Shown here piece by piece: positions 37,584-47,727 of a DNA stretch of 64,000 bases. The notes below the pieces were generated by a model. That model did not search any database and was not told the origin of the DNA. It was given only the letters and a program-made list of their open reading frames with translations. Where the stretch lies: positions 1 through 64,000 of the forward strand of contig NZ_BDBC01000020.1 in NCBI RefSeq assembly GCF_001612785.1, in the 5' to 3' direction. The number at the start of each line of letters is the position of its first letter. The stretch's first letter is position 1. The translations under genes and the position numbers were made by a program. The DNA comes from Nocardia beijingensis NBRC 16342 (GTDB lineage Bacteria; Actinomycetota; Actinomycetes; Mycobacteriales; Mycobacteriaceae).

Positions 37584-38252
37584 TTACTTCTGCGCGCTGA
37601 GCTTCCGGTAGTCGAAGACCGTGTCGATGATCCCGTACTCCTTGGCCTCCTCGGCCGTGAGGATCTTGTCGCGGTCGGTGTCCTTGCGGATGGTGTCGGC
37701 GTCCTTGCCGGTGTGCCGCGCGAGCGTGGTCTCCATCAGGCGGCGCATGCGCTCGATCTCGGCGGCCTGGATCTCCAGATCCGACACCTGACCCTGGATG
37801 CCACCCTCCAGCGAGGGCTGGTGGATCAGGACGCGGGCGTTGGGCAGGCAGGCGCGCTTGCCCGGCGTGCCCGCGGCCAGCAGCACGGCGGCGGCCGACG
37901 CGGCCTGGCCAAGGCAGACGGTGGCGACGTCGGCGCGCACGTACTGCATGGTGTCGTAGATAGCCATCAGCGAGGTGAACGAGCCACCGGGCGAGTTGAT
38001 GTACATGGTGATGTCGCGGTCGGGGTCCAGCGACTCCAGCACCAGCAGCTGCGCCATGATGTCGTTCGCCGAGGCGTCGTCCACCTGCACGCCGAGGAAG
38101 ATGATGCGCTCCTCGAACAGCTTGTTGTACGGGTTGGACTCCTTGACGCCGAAGCTCGAGTGCTCGATGAACGACGGCAGGATGTAGCGCGCCTGCGGGC
38201 TCTGCGGTGCCATGCCGGACAGGCCGGCGCGCGGGTCGATCGAATTGGCCAT
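37584..38252 (-). CDS. clpP2: ATP-dependent Clp protease proteolytic subunit ClpP2
   Basis: This serine protease subunit has 222 residues from ATG 38252 (TTGGAG 6 nt upstream; a TTG four codons earlier is less likely). Catalytic Ser is in [13 protein letters not shown], His in LIHQPS and the Asp in the final helix-loop region; YINSPGGS is the oxyanion strand. Actinobacteria use a mixed ClpP1P2 ring. The gene is preceded by clpP1. Confidence 0.97.
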   Translation of the reverse strand: MANSIDPRAGLSGMAPQSPQARYILPSFIEHSSFGVKESNPYNKLFEERIIFLGVQVDDASANDIMAQLLVLESLDPDRDITMYINSPGGSFTSLMAIYDTMQYVRADVATVCLGQAASAAAVLLAAGTPGKRACLPNARVLIHQPSLEGGIQGQVSDLEIQAAEIERMRRLMETTLARHTGKDADTIRKDTDRDKILTAEEAKEYGIIDTVFDYRKLSAQK

Positions 38253-38322
38253 CTTCGTCTCCAAAGTCGGTGCGGCGGCCGGACGTTCGAGGTGTCCGGG
38301 GGCCTGTGGGTGATCCGGTGCG

Positions 38323-38934
38323 TTACTTCTTGGCGCCGTTGGCCTGATTCGCGTGGCTGATCACGTGGTCGATGAAGCCGTATTCCAGGGCTTCGGCCGC
38401 GGTGAACCAGCGGTCGCGGTCGGCGTCGGCGGTGACCTGCTCGACCGACTTGCCGGTGTGCAGCGCCTGCAGCTCGTTCAGCTCCCGCTTGGTGTGCGCG
38501 AACTGCTCGGCCATGATCGCGATGTCGGCCGCCGAGCCGCCGATCCCCGCCGACGGCTGGTGCATCATGATCCGCGCGTGCGGCAGCGCGTAGCGCTTGC
38601 CCTTGGTGCCCGCGGTGAGCAGGAACTGCCCCATGGACGCGGCCAGGCCCATGCCGTAGGTGGCGATGTCGCACTCGGCGAACTGCATCGTGTCGTAGAT
38701 GGCCATGCCCGCGGTCACCGATCCGCCCGGCGAGTTGATGTAGAGCGAGATGTCCCTGGTGGGATCCTCCGCCGAGAGCAGCAGGATCTGCGCGCACAGC
38801 TTGTTCGCGATGTCGTCGTCGACCTGGGTGCCGAGGAAGATGATGCGCTCACGCAGCAGGCGCTCGTACACCGAATCACTGAGGTTGAGACCAGCAGTCG
38901 CGGTTGTCATGACCCCTGCCTGGTTGATTGTCAC
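38323..38934 (-). CDS. clpP1: ATP-dependent Clp protease proteolytic subunit ClpP1
   Basis: The protein has 203 residues from GTG 38934, or 195 from ATG 38910, which has AGGGG 4 nt upstream; both are plausible. [18 protein letters not shown], catalytic Ser in [11 protein letters not shown] and His in MMHQPSAG are intact. It partners ClpP2 in a heteromeric ring and is 70 nt upstream of it. Repeats upstream of the start may regulate it. Confidence 0.97.
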   Translation of the reverse strand: MTINQAGVMTTATAGLNLSDSVYERLLRERIIFLGTQVDDDIANKLCAQILLLSAEDPTRDISLYINSPGGSVTAGMAIYDTMQFAECDIATYGMGLAASMGQFLLTAGTKGKRYALPHARIMMHQPSAGIGGSAADIAIMAEQFAHTKRELNELQALHTGKSVEQVTADADRDRWFTAAEALEYGFIDHVISHANQANGAKK

Positions 38935-38971
38935 GGATACCTGCCTTCTCTCGCCGGCTCGTTGCGGATTG

Positions 38972-39036
38972 CCACATAGCCATCACTGGTTGGATATGCC
39001 GCACCCGGTCGGATATGGCCATCCAACTTGCCGTCA
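38972..39036. repeat. Repeats upstream of clpP1
   Basis: GGTTGGATATGCC and GGTCGGATATGGCC are near-identical direct repeats about 20 bp apart, and GGCCATCCAA is an inverted partner of the first. They lie about 45-90 nt upstream of clpP1, where the Clp operon promoter should be. Confidence 0.5.
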
Positions 39037-39052
39037 CAAACATTAACGAAGC

Positions 39053-39082
39053 AGGGCGGCACCGAACTCCCGGTACCGCCCT
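39053..39082 (-). terminator. tig terminator
   Basis: A 12-bp stem with one G-U pair (minus strand) and a 6-nt loop, AGGGCGGTACCG/CGGTGCCGCCCT, lies 64 nt after the tig stop. Flanking GAAG/CTTC can extend the stem. It insulates clpP1 from tig. Confidence 0.7.
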
Positions 39083-39145
39083 TTCTTCGCTCACAGCGCA
39101 ATCAGCGCACCTCGCGGGCGTCGATCACGCCGACATTCCATGGAT

Positions 39146-40528
39146 TTATTCGGCGTCCGCCGCGGCCGTCTCTTCGGCCGCGTCCTCGTCCGCGGAATCG
39201 CCGGGCGCGCCGAACATTTCGGCGGTGTCCACCCGGTTGCCCGCGGAGTCGGTGACGGTCACCTGGCCGACCACGCCCGCCAGCGCCTTGCCGCGCCGCA
39301 CGTCCGCGAAGATCGCGCCGAGCTGGCCCGCCTGCTGCACCTGCTGGATGAACTGCTCCGGGGACAGGCCGTAGCGCTGCGACTGGAACAGGATCCGCTC
39401 GGTGAGCTCCTCCTGGCCGACCTGGGTGCCCTCCGCCTCGGCGATCGCGTCCAGCAGCAGCTGGGTCTTGACCGACTTCTCGGCGGCCTGCTTGGTGTCG
39501 GCGTCGAACTCCTCGCGGGTGCTGCCCTGCGCCTCGAGCGCCTCGGCGAACTTGGCCTCGTCGTGGTCGAAGCCGTGCACCGCGTCGTGGGTCACCGCGT
39601 CGATCTCGGCCTGCACCACGGCGTCGGGCAGCGGCACCTCGACCTGCTCGAGCAGCGTGTCGAGCACCTTGTCGCGGATCTCGCCTGCCTGCTGCACCTT
39701 CTTGACCCGCTCGACGCGGCTGCGCAGATCGGCCTTCAGCTCCTCCAGCGTGTCGAATTCGCTGGCCAGCTGGGCGAACTCGTCGTCGGCCTCGGGCAGC
39801 TCCCGCTCCTTGACGGTCTGCACGGTCACGGTGATGACCGCGTCCTTGCCCGCGTGCTCGCCCGCGACGAGCTTCGAGGTGAACTCCTTCGACTCGCCCG
39901 CCGACAATCCGACCAGCGCCTCGTCGAGGCCCTCGATGAGCTGACCGGAGCCGACCTCGTGGGACAGGCCGGTCGTGGCGGCCTCGGGCACCTCCTCGCC
40001 GTCCACGGTCGCCGACAGGTCGATGGAGACGAAGTCACCGTTCTGCACCGGGCGCTCGACCCCGGTCAGGGTGCCGAAGCGCTGGCGCAGCGACTGCAAC
40101 TGCTCCTCGATGTCCTCGTCGCCGACGGTGAACGCGTCGACGGTGACCTCGATGCCCGAGTAGTCCGGCAGCGTGATCTCCGGACGCACGTCGACCTCGG
40201 CGGTGAAGGCCAGCTCCTGGCCGTCCTCGATCTTGGTGATCTCGATCTCCGGCTGACCGATGACCTTCACCTCGGAGGTGGTCACCGCCTCGCTGTAGCG
40301 GCCGGGCAGCGCGTCGTTGACGACCTGCTCCAGGATCGCGCCACGGCCGAGACGGGCCTCGAGCAGCTTCGCCGGCGCCTTACCGGGACGGAAGCCGGGG
40401 ATGCGGACCTGCTTGGCCAGTGCCTTGTACGCGCGGTCGAAATCCGGCTTCAGCTCCTCGAAGGGCACCTCGACATTGATCCGGACCCGGGTCGGGCTCA
40501 GCTGCTCGACGGTGCTCTTCACGGACAT
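39146..40528 (-). CDS. tig: Trigger factor
   Basis: This ribosome-bound chaperone and prolyl isomerase has 460 residues. The N-terminal ribosome-binding region is [20 protein letters not shown] followed by [16 protein letters not shown] PPIase domain and C-terminal helical arms follow. The acidic tail ([17 protein letters not shown]) is characteristic of actinobacterial homologues. AAGGAGC lies directly upstream of ATG 40528. It is upstream of clpP1 and separated by a terminator. Confidence 0.97.
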   Translation of the reverse strand: MSVKSTVEQLSPTRVRINVEVPFEELKPDFDRAYKALAKQVRIPGFRPGKAPAKLLEARLGRGAILEQVVNDALPGRYSEAVTTSEVKVIGQPEIEITKIEDGQELAFTAEVDVRPEITLPDYSGIEVTVDAFTVGDEDIEEQLQSLRQRFGTLTGVERPVQNGDFVSIDLSATVDGEEVPEAATTGLSHEVGSGQLIEGLDEALVGLSAGESKEFTSKLVAGEHAGKDAVITVTVQTVKERELPEADDEFAQLASEFDTLEELKADLRSRVERVKKVQQAGEIRDKVLDTLLEQVEVPLPDAVVQAEIDAVTHDAVHGFDHDEAKFAEALEAQGSTREEFDADTKQAAEKSVKTQLLLDAIAEAEGTQVGQEELTERILFQSQRYGLSPEQFIQQVQQAGQLGAIFADVRRGKALAGVVGQVTVTDSAGNRVDTAEMFGAPGDSADEDAAEETAAADAE

Positions 40529-40785
40529 GCTCCTTGTTCGTTGTTCGTACTGGTTGACGTTCGTTCTGCGGCGCCACGCCCCCGGCGTTCCCGGTTCGGA
40601 ACGACGGGCGGGGCGGCCCTACGCCGGCTGCCGCGCTCCCCCACCGGCGCCGATCCGAACCGGAGTCCCGGCCTCGGCCGAGACGACGAGGGGTGCGGCG
40701 TACGCCACGCATCCCGACCAGGTTAGTTGACCGGCCGAGCGGGCCTGCACCCGGCGGTGCCCGTGGCGGGCCGTGAGCGGCCGGT

Positions 40786-41361
40786 CTACTTCCCCACCGA
40801 CACCGCGTCGGTCACGAAGACCAGCGTCTCGTACGGCGCGATGCCGCGTCCACCCGCGCCGTAGCCCAGCTCCGGCGGCACGATCAGCAACCGGCGCGCG
40901 CCTTCCTTGACGCCGACCAGCCCCTGGTCCCAGCCGTCGATGACCTGGCCCGCGCCCAGGGTGAGCTGGAACGGCTTGCCGCGATCGAACGAGCTGTCCA
41001 GCGTCTTCTTGTCCGACCAGGTGACCAGCGCGTAGTTCATGGTCAGCTGCTGACCGGGCGCGGCGGCGGGCCCGCTGCCTTCCTTCAGGTCCTTGACGAT
41101 CAGTTGCTTCGGCGGGTCGCAGTTGTCGGGCAGGGTGATCTTCGGCGCGGCGCCGAAATCGCCGCTGACCCCGATATCGTCGGCCGTGCACTCCCTGCCC
41201 TTGCTCGGCGTGGCCGGGCGCTGCGCGGAAGGCCCCGCCGCGACGGTGGTCCTCGTCGTGGAGACGGCCGTGGCGAACTTGTCGTCCGAGCCGCAGGCCG
41301 CCAGCGCGACGGTGGTCGCGGCGAGGACGCCGACCCCGATGATCCTTCCGAGAATGTGCAT
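40786..41361 (-). CDS. FKBP-type peptidyl-prolyl isomerase lipoprotein
   Basis: The protein has 191 residues from ATG 41361. The signal peptide ends in the lipobox LAAC at about residue 23, so the mature protein is probably lipid-anchored outside the membrane. The FKBP domain (about 85-190) has [38 protein letters not shown] and IPPELGYG-type [13 protein letters not shown] motifs. It speeds proline isomerisation in exported proteins. It is divergent from phosphoketolase. Confidence 0.93.
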   Translation of the reverse strand: MHILGRIIGVGVLAATTVALAACGSDDKFATAVSTTRTTVAAGPSAQRPATPSKGRECTADDIGVSGDFGAAPKITLPDNCDPPKQLIVKDLKEGSGPAAAPGQQLTMNYALVTWSDKKTLDSSFDRGKPFQLTLGAGQVIDGWDQGLVGVKEGARRLLIVPPELGYGAGGRGIAPYETLVFVTDAVSVGK

Positions 41362-41550
41362 GCCGCGGACCCTAGACCAAACGCGGCCGCCGGGCCGGAC
41401 GGACTTCACACGACACGCTCGGAAGCCGCGGCGGCTAGGCTTGGCGGTGAATTCTCCGTCCGGCGTTGTCGATTCCGGTCGGCAACCGTTGCAGGACCGG
41501 GACGGCGTGCGCCGCCGTCCCGATGCCGAGAGCGTGAGGAGAGTCGGCCC

Positions 41551-44019
41551 ATGACCCATATGGCGAGTGCGGGTGGCGATACGTCGGCGGACAACGTCGG
41601 CAGCACCGGCGGCCGGACCGTCGCACCGCGTCCCTATCGGCTGGCGGACGTGCCGGGACCACTGACGCGCGAGGAGCTGGCGTCGATCGACGCGTGGTGG
41701 CGGGCCGCGAACTATCTCGCGGTCGGCCAGATCTACCTGACGGCGAATCCCCTGCTGCGCGAACCGCTGCGCGCCGAGCACATCAAACCCAGGCTGCTCG
41801 GGCACTTCGGCACGGTGCCCGGCCTGAACCTGGTCTGGGTGCACGCCAATCGCGCGATCCGGCAGCGCGGCCTGAACGCCGTCTTCGTCGCCGGGCCTGG
41901 GCACGGCGGTCCCGGCCCGAACGCCTGCGGCTGGCTGGAGGGCACGTACTCCGAGGTCTACAGCCACATCGCGCAGGACGCCGACGGCATGGGCGCGCTG
42001 TTCCGCCAGTTCTCCTTTCCCGGCGGCGTGCCGAGCCACTGCGCACCGGAGACGCCCGGCTCCTTCCACGAGGGCGGCGAGCTCGGCTATTCACTGCTGC
42101 ACGCGTTCGGCGCCGCCTTGGACAATCCCGATCTCACCGTGTTCTGCGTGGTCGGCGACGGCGAGGCGGAAACGGGACCGCTGGCGACGAGCTGGCATGC
42201 GAACAAGTTCCTCAATCCGGCGCGGGACGGCGCGGTGCTGCCGATCCTGGCGCTGAACGAGTACAAGATCGCCAATCCGACCATCCTGGCCCGCATCCCG
42301 GAAACGGAGCTGCTGACGCTGCTGCGCGGCTACGGCTACGAGCCGGTCGTCGTCGCGGGCGACGATCCCGCTGCCGTCCATCAGGCGATGGCCGCGGCGG
42401 TGGACACGAGCATGGACCGCATCGCCCGGATCCAGCGCGCCGCGCGCGACGGCACCGACGGGACGCGGCCCAGCTGGCCGATGATCGTGCTGCGCACACC
42501 CAAGGGCTGGACCTGTCCGCCGGTGGTGGACGGCGATCAGGTGGCGGGCACGTTCCGCGCGCATCAGGTCCCGCTGCCCGCGGCGCGCTCGGACGACGGG
42601 CACCGCGCGGTGCTGGAACAGTGGCTGCGGTCCTACCGCCCGGAGGAGCTGTTCGACGAGGACGGCAAGCCGGTGCCGGAGCTGACCGCTCAGGTGCCCG
42701 TCGGCGATCGGCGGATGAGCGCCAATCCGGTCGCCAACGGCGGCACGCTGCTGCGCGACCTGCGCCTGCCGGACTGGCGCGACTTCGGCGTCGAGGTCAC
42801 CGCGCCCGGCGCGACCTCGCACGAGGCGACCAAGGTGCTCGGCGGCTGGCTGCGCGAGGTCACCAGGCGCAATCCGGACAACTTCCTCACCTTCGCGCCG
42901 GACGAACTGGCCAGCAACCGCTTGCAGGACATCCTCGAGGTCACCGGCCGCAACTGGCAGGAGGAGATCGATCCGCGCGATCAGAAGCTCGACCGCGCGG
43001 GCCGGGTGATCGAGGTGCTGTCCGAACACATGTGCCAGGGGCTGCTGGAGGGCTATCTGCTCACCGGCAGGCACGGCGTGTTCACCTGCTACGAGGCGTT
43101 CATCCACATCGTGGACGCCATGTTCAACCAGCACGCCAAGTGGCTCGACGCCAGTTCGGCGGTGCCGTGGCGGCGTCCGATCCCCAGCCTGAACTACCTG
43201 CTGTCCTCGCACGTGTGGCGCCAGGATCACAACGGCTTCACCCACCAGGACCCCGGCTTCCTGGACGTGGTGCTGAACAAGAAGGCCTCGATCGTGCGGG
43301 TGTATCTGCCGCCGGACGCGAACACGCTGCTGTCCACCTACGACCACTGCCTGCGCTCGCGCCACTACGTGAACGTGGTGGTCGCGGGCAAGCAGCCGCA
43401 GGCCGACTGGCTGTCGGTGACCGAAGCCGCCGAGCACTGCGCGCGCGGGATCGGCATCTGGCCGTGGGCCTGCCACGGCGACGAGGTGGGCACCACACCG
43501 GACGTGGTGCTCGCCTGCGCGGGTGACATACCGACGCTGGAGACCCTTGCCGCGGCGGCGATCCTGCGGGAACGCCTGCCCGAGCTGCGCGTCCGGGTGG
43601 TGAACGTGGTCGACCTGATGCGGCTGCAACCGCGCGAGGAACATCCGCACGGCCTGCCGGACTGTGAGTTCGACACCCTGTTCACCAGGGACCGGCCGGT
43701 GATCTTCGCCTTCCACGGCTATCCGTGGCTGATCCACCGGTTGACCTATCGGCGCGCCAACCACGACGGACTGCACGTCCGGGGTTATCGGGAGCGGGGC
43801 ACCACCACCACGCCGTTCGACATGGTGATGCTCAACGATCTGGACCGCTACCACTTGGTGATGGACGTCATCGATCGGGTGCCGAGCCTGCGCGAACGGG
43901 CCGCGGGCCTGCGGCAGGAGATGGCCGACGCGCGGTGGACGGCCCGCGCGTGGACCAGGGAACACGGTGAGGACATCCCGGAGGTCGCCGACTGGAGCTG
44001 GCCCTACGAGCGCGCCTGA
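41551..44019 (+). CDS. xfp: Phosphoketolase (xylulose/fructose 6-phosphate)
   Basis: This thiamine-diphosphate enzyme splits xylulose 5-phosphate or fructose 6-phosphate into acetyl phosphate and a shorter sugar phosphate. It has 822 residues from ATG 41551 (GTGAGGAG about 10 nt upstream). Typical blocks are [23 protein letters not shown], the ThDP motif [20 protein letters not shown] and [19 protein letters not shown]. The domains are intact. It is followed by a TetR gene on the same strand. Confidence 0.96.
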   Translation: MTHMASAGGDTSADNVGSTGGRTVAPRPYRLADVPGPLTREELASIDAWWRAANYLAVGQIYLTANPLLREPLRAEHIKPRLLGHFGTVPGLNLVWVHANRAIRQRGLNAVFVAGPGHGGPGPNACGWLEGTYSEVYSHIAQDADGMGALFRQFSFPGGVPSHCAPETPGSFHEGGELGYSLLHAFGAALDNPDLTVFCVVGDGEAETGPLATSWHANKFLNPARDGAVLPILALNEYKIANPTILARIPETELLTLLRGYGYEPVVVAGDDPAAVHQAMAAAVDTSMDRIARIQRAARDGTDGTRPSWPMIVLRTPKGWTCPPVVDGDQVAGTFRAHQVPLPAARSDDGHRAVLEQWLRSYRPEELFDEDGKPVPELTAQVPVGDRRMSANPVANGGTLLRDLRLPDWRDFGVEVTAPGATSHEATKVLGGWLREVTRRNPDNFLTFAPDELASNRLQDILEVTGRNWQEEIDPRDQKLDRAGRVIEVLSEHMCQGLLEGYLLTGRHGVFTCYEAFIHIVDAMFNQHAKWLDASSAVPWRRPIPSLNYLLSSHVWRQDHNGFTHQDPGFLDVVLNKKASIVRVYLPPDANTLLSTYDHCLRSRHYVNVVVAGKQPQADWLSVTEAAEHCARGIGIWPWACHGDEVGTTPDVVLACAGDIPTLETLAAAAILRERLPELRVRVVNVVDLMRLQPREEHPHGLPDCEFDTLFTRDRPVIFAFHGYPWLIHRLTYRRANHDGLHVRGYRERGTTTTPFDMVMLNDLDRYHLVMDVIDRVPSLRERAAGLRQEMADARWTARAWTREHGEDIPEVADWSWPYERA

Positions 44020-44072
44020 ACCCGGAGACCGGATTCCGGATGCAGCCGGCGCGGGTCCACAGCAGTCAGAAG

Positions 44073-44086
44073 TACGATCGACCGTA
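44073..44086 (+). promoter_or_regulatory. Operator-like palindrome at tetR start
   Basis: TACGATCGACCGTA is a near-palindrome (12 of 14 bases) that overlaps the ATG of the TetR gene at 44086, consistent with autoregulation. Confidence 0.4.
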
Positions 44087-44706
44087 TGGAAAGTGGCGCG
44101 CGAACCGCCGAGATCACCGACAAACGCCTGCTGCGTGGCGCCAGGACCCGCGCCACGGTGCTGCGACATGCGGTCGACATCGCCTCGCTCGACGGATTGG
44201 ACGGCCTGAGCTTCGGCAGGCTGGCCGAGGACACCGGACTGAGCAAGGCCGGGATCCAGACCCTCTTCCGCACCAAGGAGGCGTTGCAGCTAGCCGCCGT
44301 CGACCACGCACGCGACCGGTTCGTGGAAGCGGTCGTCGAACCCGCGCGGTCCGCGCCACACGGCGTCGCCCGCTTGCGCGCCTTGGTGGAGCACTGGATG
44401 GTCTACGCCACGACGCCGCTGTTTCCCGGCGGATGCTTCCGTGCCGCGACCATGGCCGAGCACGACAGCAAGCCGGGGCCGGTGCGCGACGCCCTGTTCC
44501 GCGACCAGCGAGCGTGGGTGCGGCTGCTGGCGCGGGAGCTGCGCGCGGCGGCGTCCGCCGGTGAGATCGCCGAACTGGACGCCGATCTGGCCGCGTTCCA
44601 GATCGACGCGGTGCTCTGCGCGACGAATACCGCCCTGCGGATCGGCGACCCGGACGCCGCCGACCGCGCCCGTCGCATCGTCGAAGGCTTCCTGCGAACG
44701 CCTTGA
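44086..44706 (+). CDS. TetR family regulator
   Basis: The protein has 206 residues. Its DNA-binding domain is at residues ~20-65 (ATVLRHAVDIASLDGLDGLS, GRLAEDTGLSKAGIQTLF). The C-terminal region contains PLFPGGCFRAATMAEHDSKP, seen in TetR proteins that sense small lipophilic ligands. It is 66 nt downstream of phosphoketolase, and may control it or the downstream membrane protein. Confidence 0.88.
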   Translation: MESGARTAEITDKRLLRGARTRATVLRHAVDIASLDGLDGLSFGRLAEDTGLSKAGIQTLFRTKEALQLAAVDHARDRFVEAVVEPARSAPHGVARLRALVEHWMVYATTPLFPGGCFRAATMAEHDSKPGPVRDALFRDQRAWVRLLARELRAAASAGEIAELDADLAAFQIDAVLCATNTALRIGDPDAADRARRIVEGFLRTP

Positions 44707-44887
44707 GCACTTCTCATACGACCTTGATATGACTGCGGGCGAATTGTGAGGGAGTCCAGGACATTCGAAAATCGCGGACACGGACCGTCGCCACCTTGTA
44801 TCTTGCGGACAACGCGTTTCGCGCGTTTCCGTAGCAACTCCCCCCATCCGTCGCCGTTGCCGGAGGGCGCGCAGAAGGGCGGTTCCC

Positions 44888-45637
44888 ATGAACCACACAG
44901 CCGAAGCCACCGGGTTGGACATCCTAGGTGCGATCTTGATGGTGGCCTGGATGGTCGTCATGTGGGCGGCCGTCGGCGTACTCGCCGTCGCGATTCGTAA
45001 GCCGTTGCGACCGTGGATGTTCCGTACCGCGCTCGGTGTCATAGCGCTGGGCGTCATCGCCCAGATCGGTCACTTCCAGGAGCACGTGGCCCAGGTCGGA
45101 TACTGGGTCCAGCACCCCAACTCGCCGTCGTGGATGACCCCGTGGGGCACCGGCCTGGCCAACGGCTTCGGTCAGGTGAACCACATGAAGCCGTCGCTCG
45201 GCATGGAAATCCTCCATCTGGTGGGCAATTTCCACTTCCTCGCCGGACTGGTCGGCGTCGCGCTGGTCACCCATCACGCCCTGGAGAGCAAGGCGCGCAA
45301 GTGGGGCCGTATGGGTGTGCTGATGCAGGGCATCCACGGGCTCGAGCATCTCGCGCTCACCCTGACGGTGGCGTTCGGCACCAAGGCGATCGGGCTGTCC
45401 ACCTTCTTCGGCCTCCTCGACCCGGGCGCGGGCGCGTCGACCTACCGCATCTGGTGGCACTTCCTGGCCAACGTGATCGGCACCAGCATCTTCGCCATGG
45501 CGCTGTACTACCTCTGGCAGGAGCGCGCCGTGATCGAGGCGCCGTTCCGCGACCCCGCCGCCGCCAAGCCGAGCCGCGTGCCCGCGGCGGCCACGGGTTC
45601 GGGAGCGCCGGCGTACGCGGCGGTCACCGAAGCCTGA
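44888..45637 (+). CDS. His-rich six-helix membrane protein (DUF6008-like)
   Basis: The protein has 249 residues; upstream bases include a GGCGG ribosome site. About six hydrophobic segments are seen (GAILMVAWMVVMWAAVGVL, FRTALGVIALGVIAQIG, IWWHFLANVIGTSIFAMALY among others). Histidines line the segment ends: IGHFQEHVAQ, NHMKPSLGMEILHLV, HFLAGLVGVALVTHHAL and GIHGLEHLALT. This spacing could bind metal, as in membrane oxidases or desaturases. Function is unknown. A strong terminator follows. Confidence 0.8.
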   Translation: MNHTAEATGLDILGAILMVAWMVVMWAAVGVLAVAIRKPLRPWMFRTALGVIALGVIAQIGHFQEHVAQVGYWVQHPNSPSWMTPWGTGLANGFGQVNHMKPSLGMEILHLVGNFHFLAGLVGVALVTHHALESKARKWGRMGVLMQGIHGLEHLALTLTVAFGTKAIGLSTFFGLLDPGAGASTYRIWWHFLANVIGTSIFAMALYYLWQERAVIEAPFRDPAAAKPSRVPAAATGSGAPAYAAVTEA

Positions 45638-45651
45638 TCCAGCGACCCCAT

Positions 45652-45685
45652 AAGGGCGTCTGCCATCGCGGCAGGCGCCCTTTTT
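45652..45685 (+). terminator. Intrinsic terminator
   Basis: A 13-bp stem with one G-U pair (45652-45664 and 45670-45682), a 5-nt loop and a T5 run. It ends transcription of the membrane protein gene at 45637. Confidence 0.9.
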
Positions 45686-46138
45686 CGCGTCGCGACCCAA
45701 TTCCTCCTCGCCGGGCGATGCGATTCCAGCGCTGCGTATTCATCGCGCCCACCGCAGCGGGCCGCGGGTGACCGCCGCCGTCCATCTCCGGACTGCGGAC
45801 TCGGCGCATGCCGGGCTTACTTCCGCCGGGAATCAGCAACGCTCCGGCGCGCCGTTCGGCGCGGAGACACACCCGCGCCTCGGACCCATACCGCTGCGAC
45901 CCACGTCACTTCCGGCTCGAGTGCCGTATCACTATCGCTTCCCGCTGCGGTCTACCACCGCGTCCGCTGAACGCGGATTCCGGACCGGAAATGCGCCACC
46001 CATGGAAGGTCGCGCAGCCCCTCGGGTTCGAGACGCTTGGCATCGCCGCTGGTCACGATGCCGGGCCGCGCGGAAAACGCGGCAACTCTTCCCATGCTCG
46101 AGAAAGCACTCGACAAGACATCGACCCGTCCATTAATG

Positions 46139-46156
46139 TGACGTTATCCAACGGCA
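46139..46156. promoter_or_regulatory. Operator-like site, TGACGTTA-TC-CAACGGCA
   Basis: The right half is identical to the right half of the site at 53674. It belongs to the 8-2-8 family also seen at 47048, 53674, 53695 and 59203. Confidence 0.4.
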
Positions 46157-46235
46157 CGATAAACAGGGACCCGCCGATCGGACCACACCGGACCGATCCC
46201 CGAGCCCGAGGTGGCGAGATGAACGGACGCGAACA

Positions 46236-46613
46236 ATGACCGGCATCACGCCGCACCAGCGACGGACACAGACCTGGCTCGTCCGCCCGCTGATCGTGAG
46301 CGCGATAGCGGCCACGCCGGAAACCCCGGCGCAGGCCGAGGCGCTGGCCGGGCCCGACGCGATCGTCGCGGCACCGCGCCCCGCAGACCCGGGCCGCCAC
46401 GGATACGACAGGCCGGGCTCCTCCCATCCCGACAACCGGGACCGAGCCGACCGGCACCGGCCCGCGGACGAGACGTCCGCGACGGATGCCGCCCCGATCC
46501 CTACCCCGCCCCCACCTCGCGCGGCAACCACGACCATCGACGTTCGCCGCACCGCCGCCGCTCGAACCGTGTCGCCGGGCACGGCTCGAATCCCGAACGG
46601 AGACTTACGATGA
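46236..46613 (+). CDS. Possible small protein with Pro/Arg/Asp-rich body
   Basis: The ORF has 125 codons, an in-frame start near an AGATGAACGG sequence, and its TGA overlaps the ATG of the secreted protein at 46610 (ATGA). The N-terminus QTWLVRPLIVSAIAATPETP is weakly hydrophobic; the rest is disordered. No ribosome site is clear and no domain is known, so it may be spurious. Confidence 0.3.
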   Translation: MTGITPHQRRTQTWLVRPLIVSAIAATPETPAQAEALAGPDAIVAAPRPADPGRHGYDRPGSSHPDNRDRADRHRPADETSATDAAPIPTPPPPRAATTTIDVRRTAAARTVSPGTARIPNGDLR

Positions 46614-46984
46614 CCGCCACCAATCACTCCGCCGCACGGCGACTGCTCGCCTGTACCGCGATCGTCGGCATGCTCACCGCCGCCGCAGCGGGCATCGCGG
46701 GGGCCGAGTCGCACTCGGGCCCATCGGACCCGCGCAACGGCACCGGCGACACCCACGGCTGGCACCAGATCGATCCGATGGGCTACAACCACAGCGACAA
46801 CGACCCGCTGCGCGCGGAGGAGCACGACGACGCCATCCGCGACTACCACCAGCGCCAGAGCCGTCCCGCGCCGGCCGACACCCCCACGGGCGAGGCTTCG
46901 GTCAGCCCCAGCTGGTCGCGCGTCGCCCGCCCGGACGGCAGCGGCTACACCGTCTGCCGCCCGCAGGCCCGCTGGTGCCAGTGA
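46610..46984 (+). CDS. Small secreted protein, unknown
   Basis: The protein has 124 residues from ATG 46610, with GGAG 7 nt upstream. A Sec signal peptide (RRLLACTAIVGMLTAAAAG) ends near AGAESHS. The mature part is polar, His/Asp-rich (WHQIDPMGYNHSDNDPLRAE) and has a C-terminal Cys pair. The domain is not recognised. Confidence 0.6.
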   Translation: MTATNHSAARRLLACTAIVGMLTAAAAGIAGAESHSGPSDPRNGTGDTHGWHQIDPMGYNHSDNDPLRAEEHDDAIRDYHQRQSRPAPADTPTGEASVSPSWSRVARPDGSGYTVCRPQARWCQ

Positions 46985-47047
46985 GCGCCGGACCGGCTCG
47001 CGCACTCGCACCCACAACCTTTCCGTGACGTCCACCTGGACTGATCG

Positions 47048-47065
47048 TACCGCTATCTAGCGGCA
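47048..47065 (+). promoter_or_regulatory. Operator-like palindrome, TACCGCTA-TC-TAGCGGCA
   Basis: An 18-bp 8-2-8 inverted repeat, 70-87 nt upstream of ATG 47135. TATCAC about 12 nt downstream could be a -10 element, so a bound protein would block it. Confidence 0.55.
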
Positions 47066-47134
47066 CACTACTTGAAGTATCACCCATCCCGGAAATCCAC
47101 TCCGGCCGGGATAGCGCACGAAAGAGAAACACCC

Positions 47135-47677
47135 ATGTTTAAGATCAACGGGCTTCGCCGGACGACCGCGCACGACGACAAGCGCGGCACGGCACGGACG
47201 CTCACCCTGCTGGCGGCGGCAGCGGTGGCGGCGGGCGGCCTGAGCCTCGGCGCGGGCACCGCCGAGGCTCAGGGCGCTGCCTGCCTCTGGGCCGGGGGCG
47301 CCTACGGACAGGGCACCACGGTCGTCGCGGGCGGCTGGACCTTCCACTGCGGCACCGATGCCGTCGGCGCGCCCTACTGGCACCGCGGCAACGCCGTGCG
47401 GCAGGGCAGCACCGTGCCGAACCCGGGCGCCTACACCCACCCCGCCGGCCTGTTCAGCCCCGGCGCCCGCCAGTACGGCACGGAATACAACGACTACTGC
47501 GTCGGAAGCCAGCTCATCGAGGGCTCCGAGGACGTCTACCAGGTGGTCTCGGACGGACGAGGCTCCGTGTGGTGGAAGGCCGCCGGATCGATCGACCAGT
47601 GGACCTTCGATCCCGGCACCGGCCCGCAGCATTCCTGGCGGTCGTCGAGCCTGTGCTACGACGGCTCGCTGACCTGA
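47135..47677 (+). CDS. Secreted protein, unknown
   Basis: The protein has 180 residues from ATG 47135. A signal peptide ends at GTAEAQG (about residue 45; the preceding charged stretch is long). The mature domain is Gly/Trp/Tyr-rich with Cys at CLWAGG, HCGTD, YCVGS and LCYDG, suggesting two disulphides. It may be an exported binding protein. It is regulated perhaps by the palindrome at 47048. Confidence 0.6.
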   Translation: MFKINGLRRTTAHDDKRGTARTLTLLAAAAVAAGGLSLGAGTAEAQGAACLWAGGAYGQGTTVVAGGWTFHCGTDAVGAPYWHRGNAVRQGSTVPNPGAYTHPAGLFSPGARQYGTEYNDYCVGSQLIEGSEDVYQVVSDGRGSVWWKAAGSIDQWTFDPGTGPQHSWRSSSLCYDGSLT

Positions 47678-47693
47678 CCGACCCGACTACCTG

Positions 47694-47727
47694 CACGCCC
47701 GTGACCGCCGCAGCGGTCACGGGCGTG
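47694..47727. terminator. Bidirectional terminator
   Basis: A perfect 15-bp stem with a 4-nt loop (47694-47708, 47713-47727) between convergent genes. Its right arm overlaps the stop region of the LuxR gene (47717-47719). No T-tract. Confidence 0.8.

Larger units (their letters stand above)
45638..46609. other. Gene-poor region with a weak ORF (972 bp)
   Basis: It holds the terminator, an operator-like site at 46139, and one possible ORF at 46236-46613 that overlaps the next start. No other gene is supported. Confidence 0.5.

Noticed and set aside
38935..39000. ClgR-type CGC-5-GCG site upstream of clpP1
   Set aside because: The CGC and GCG triplets at 38952-38968 are not 5 nt apart, so the ClgR pattern does not fit.
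46015..46050. tRNA-like GGGTTCGAGAC segment
   Set aside because: No acceptor or D-arm pairing flanks it, so it is not a tRNA gene.
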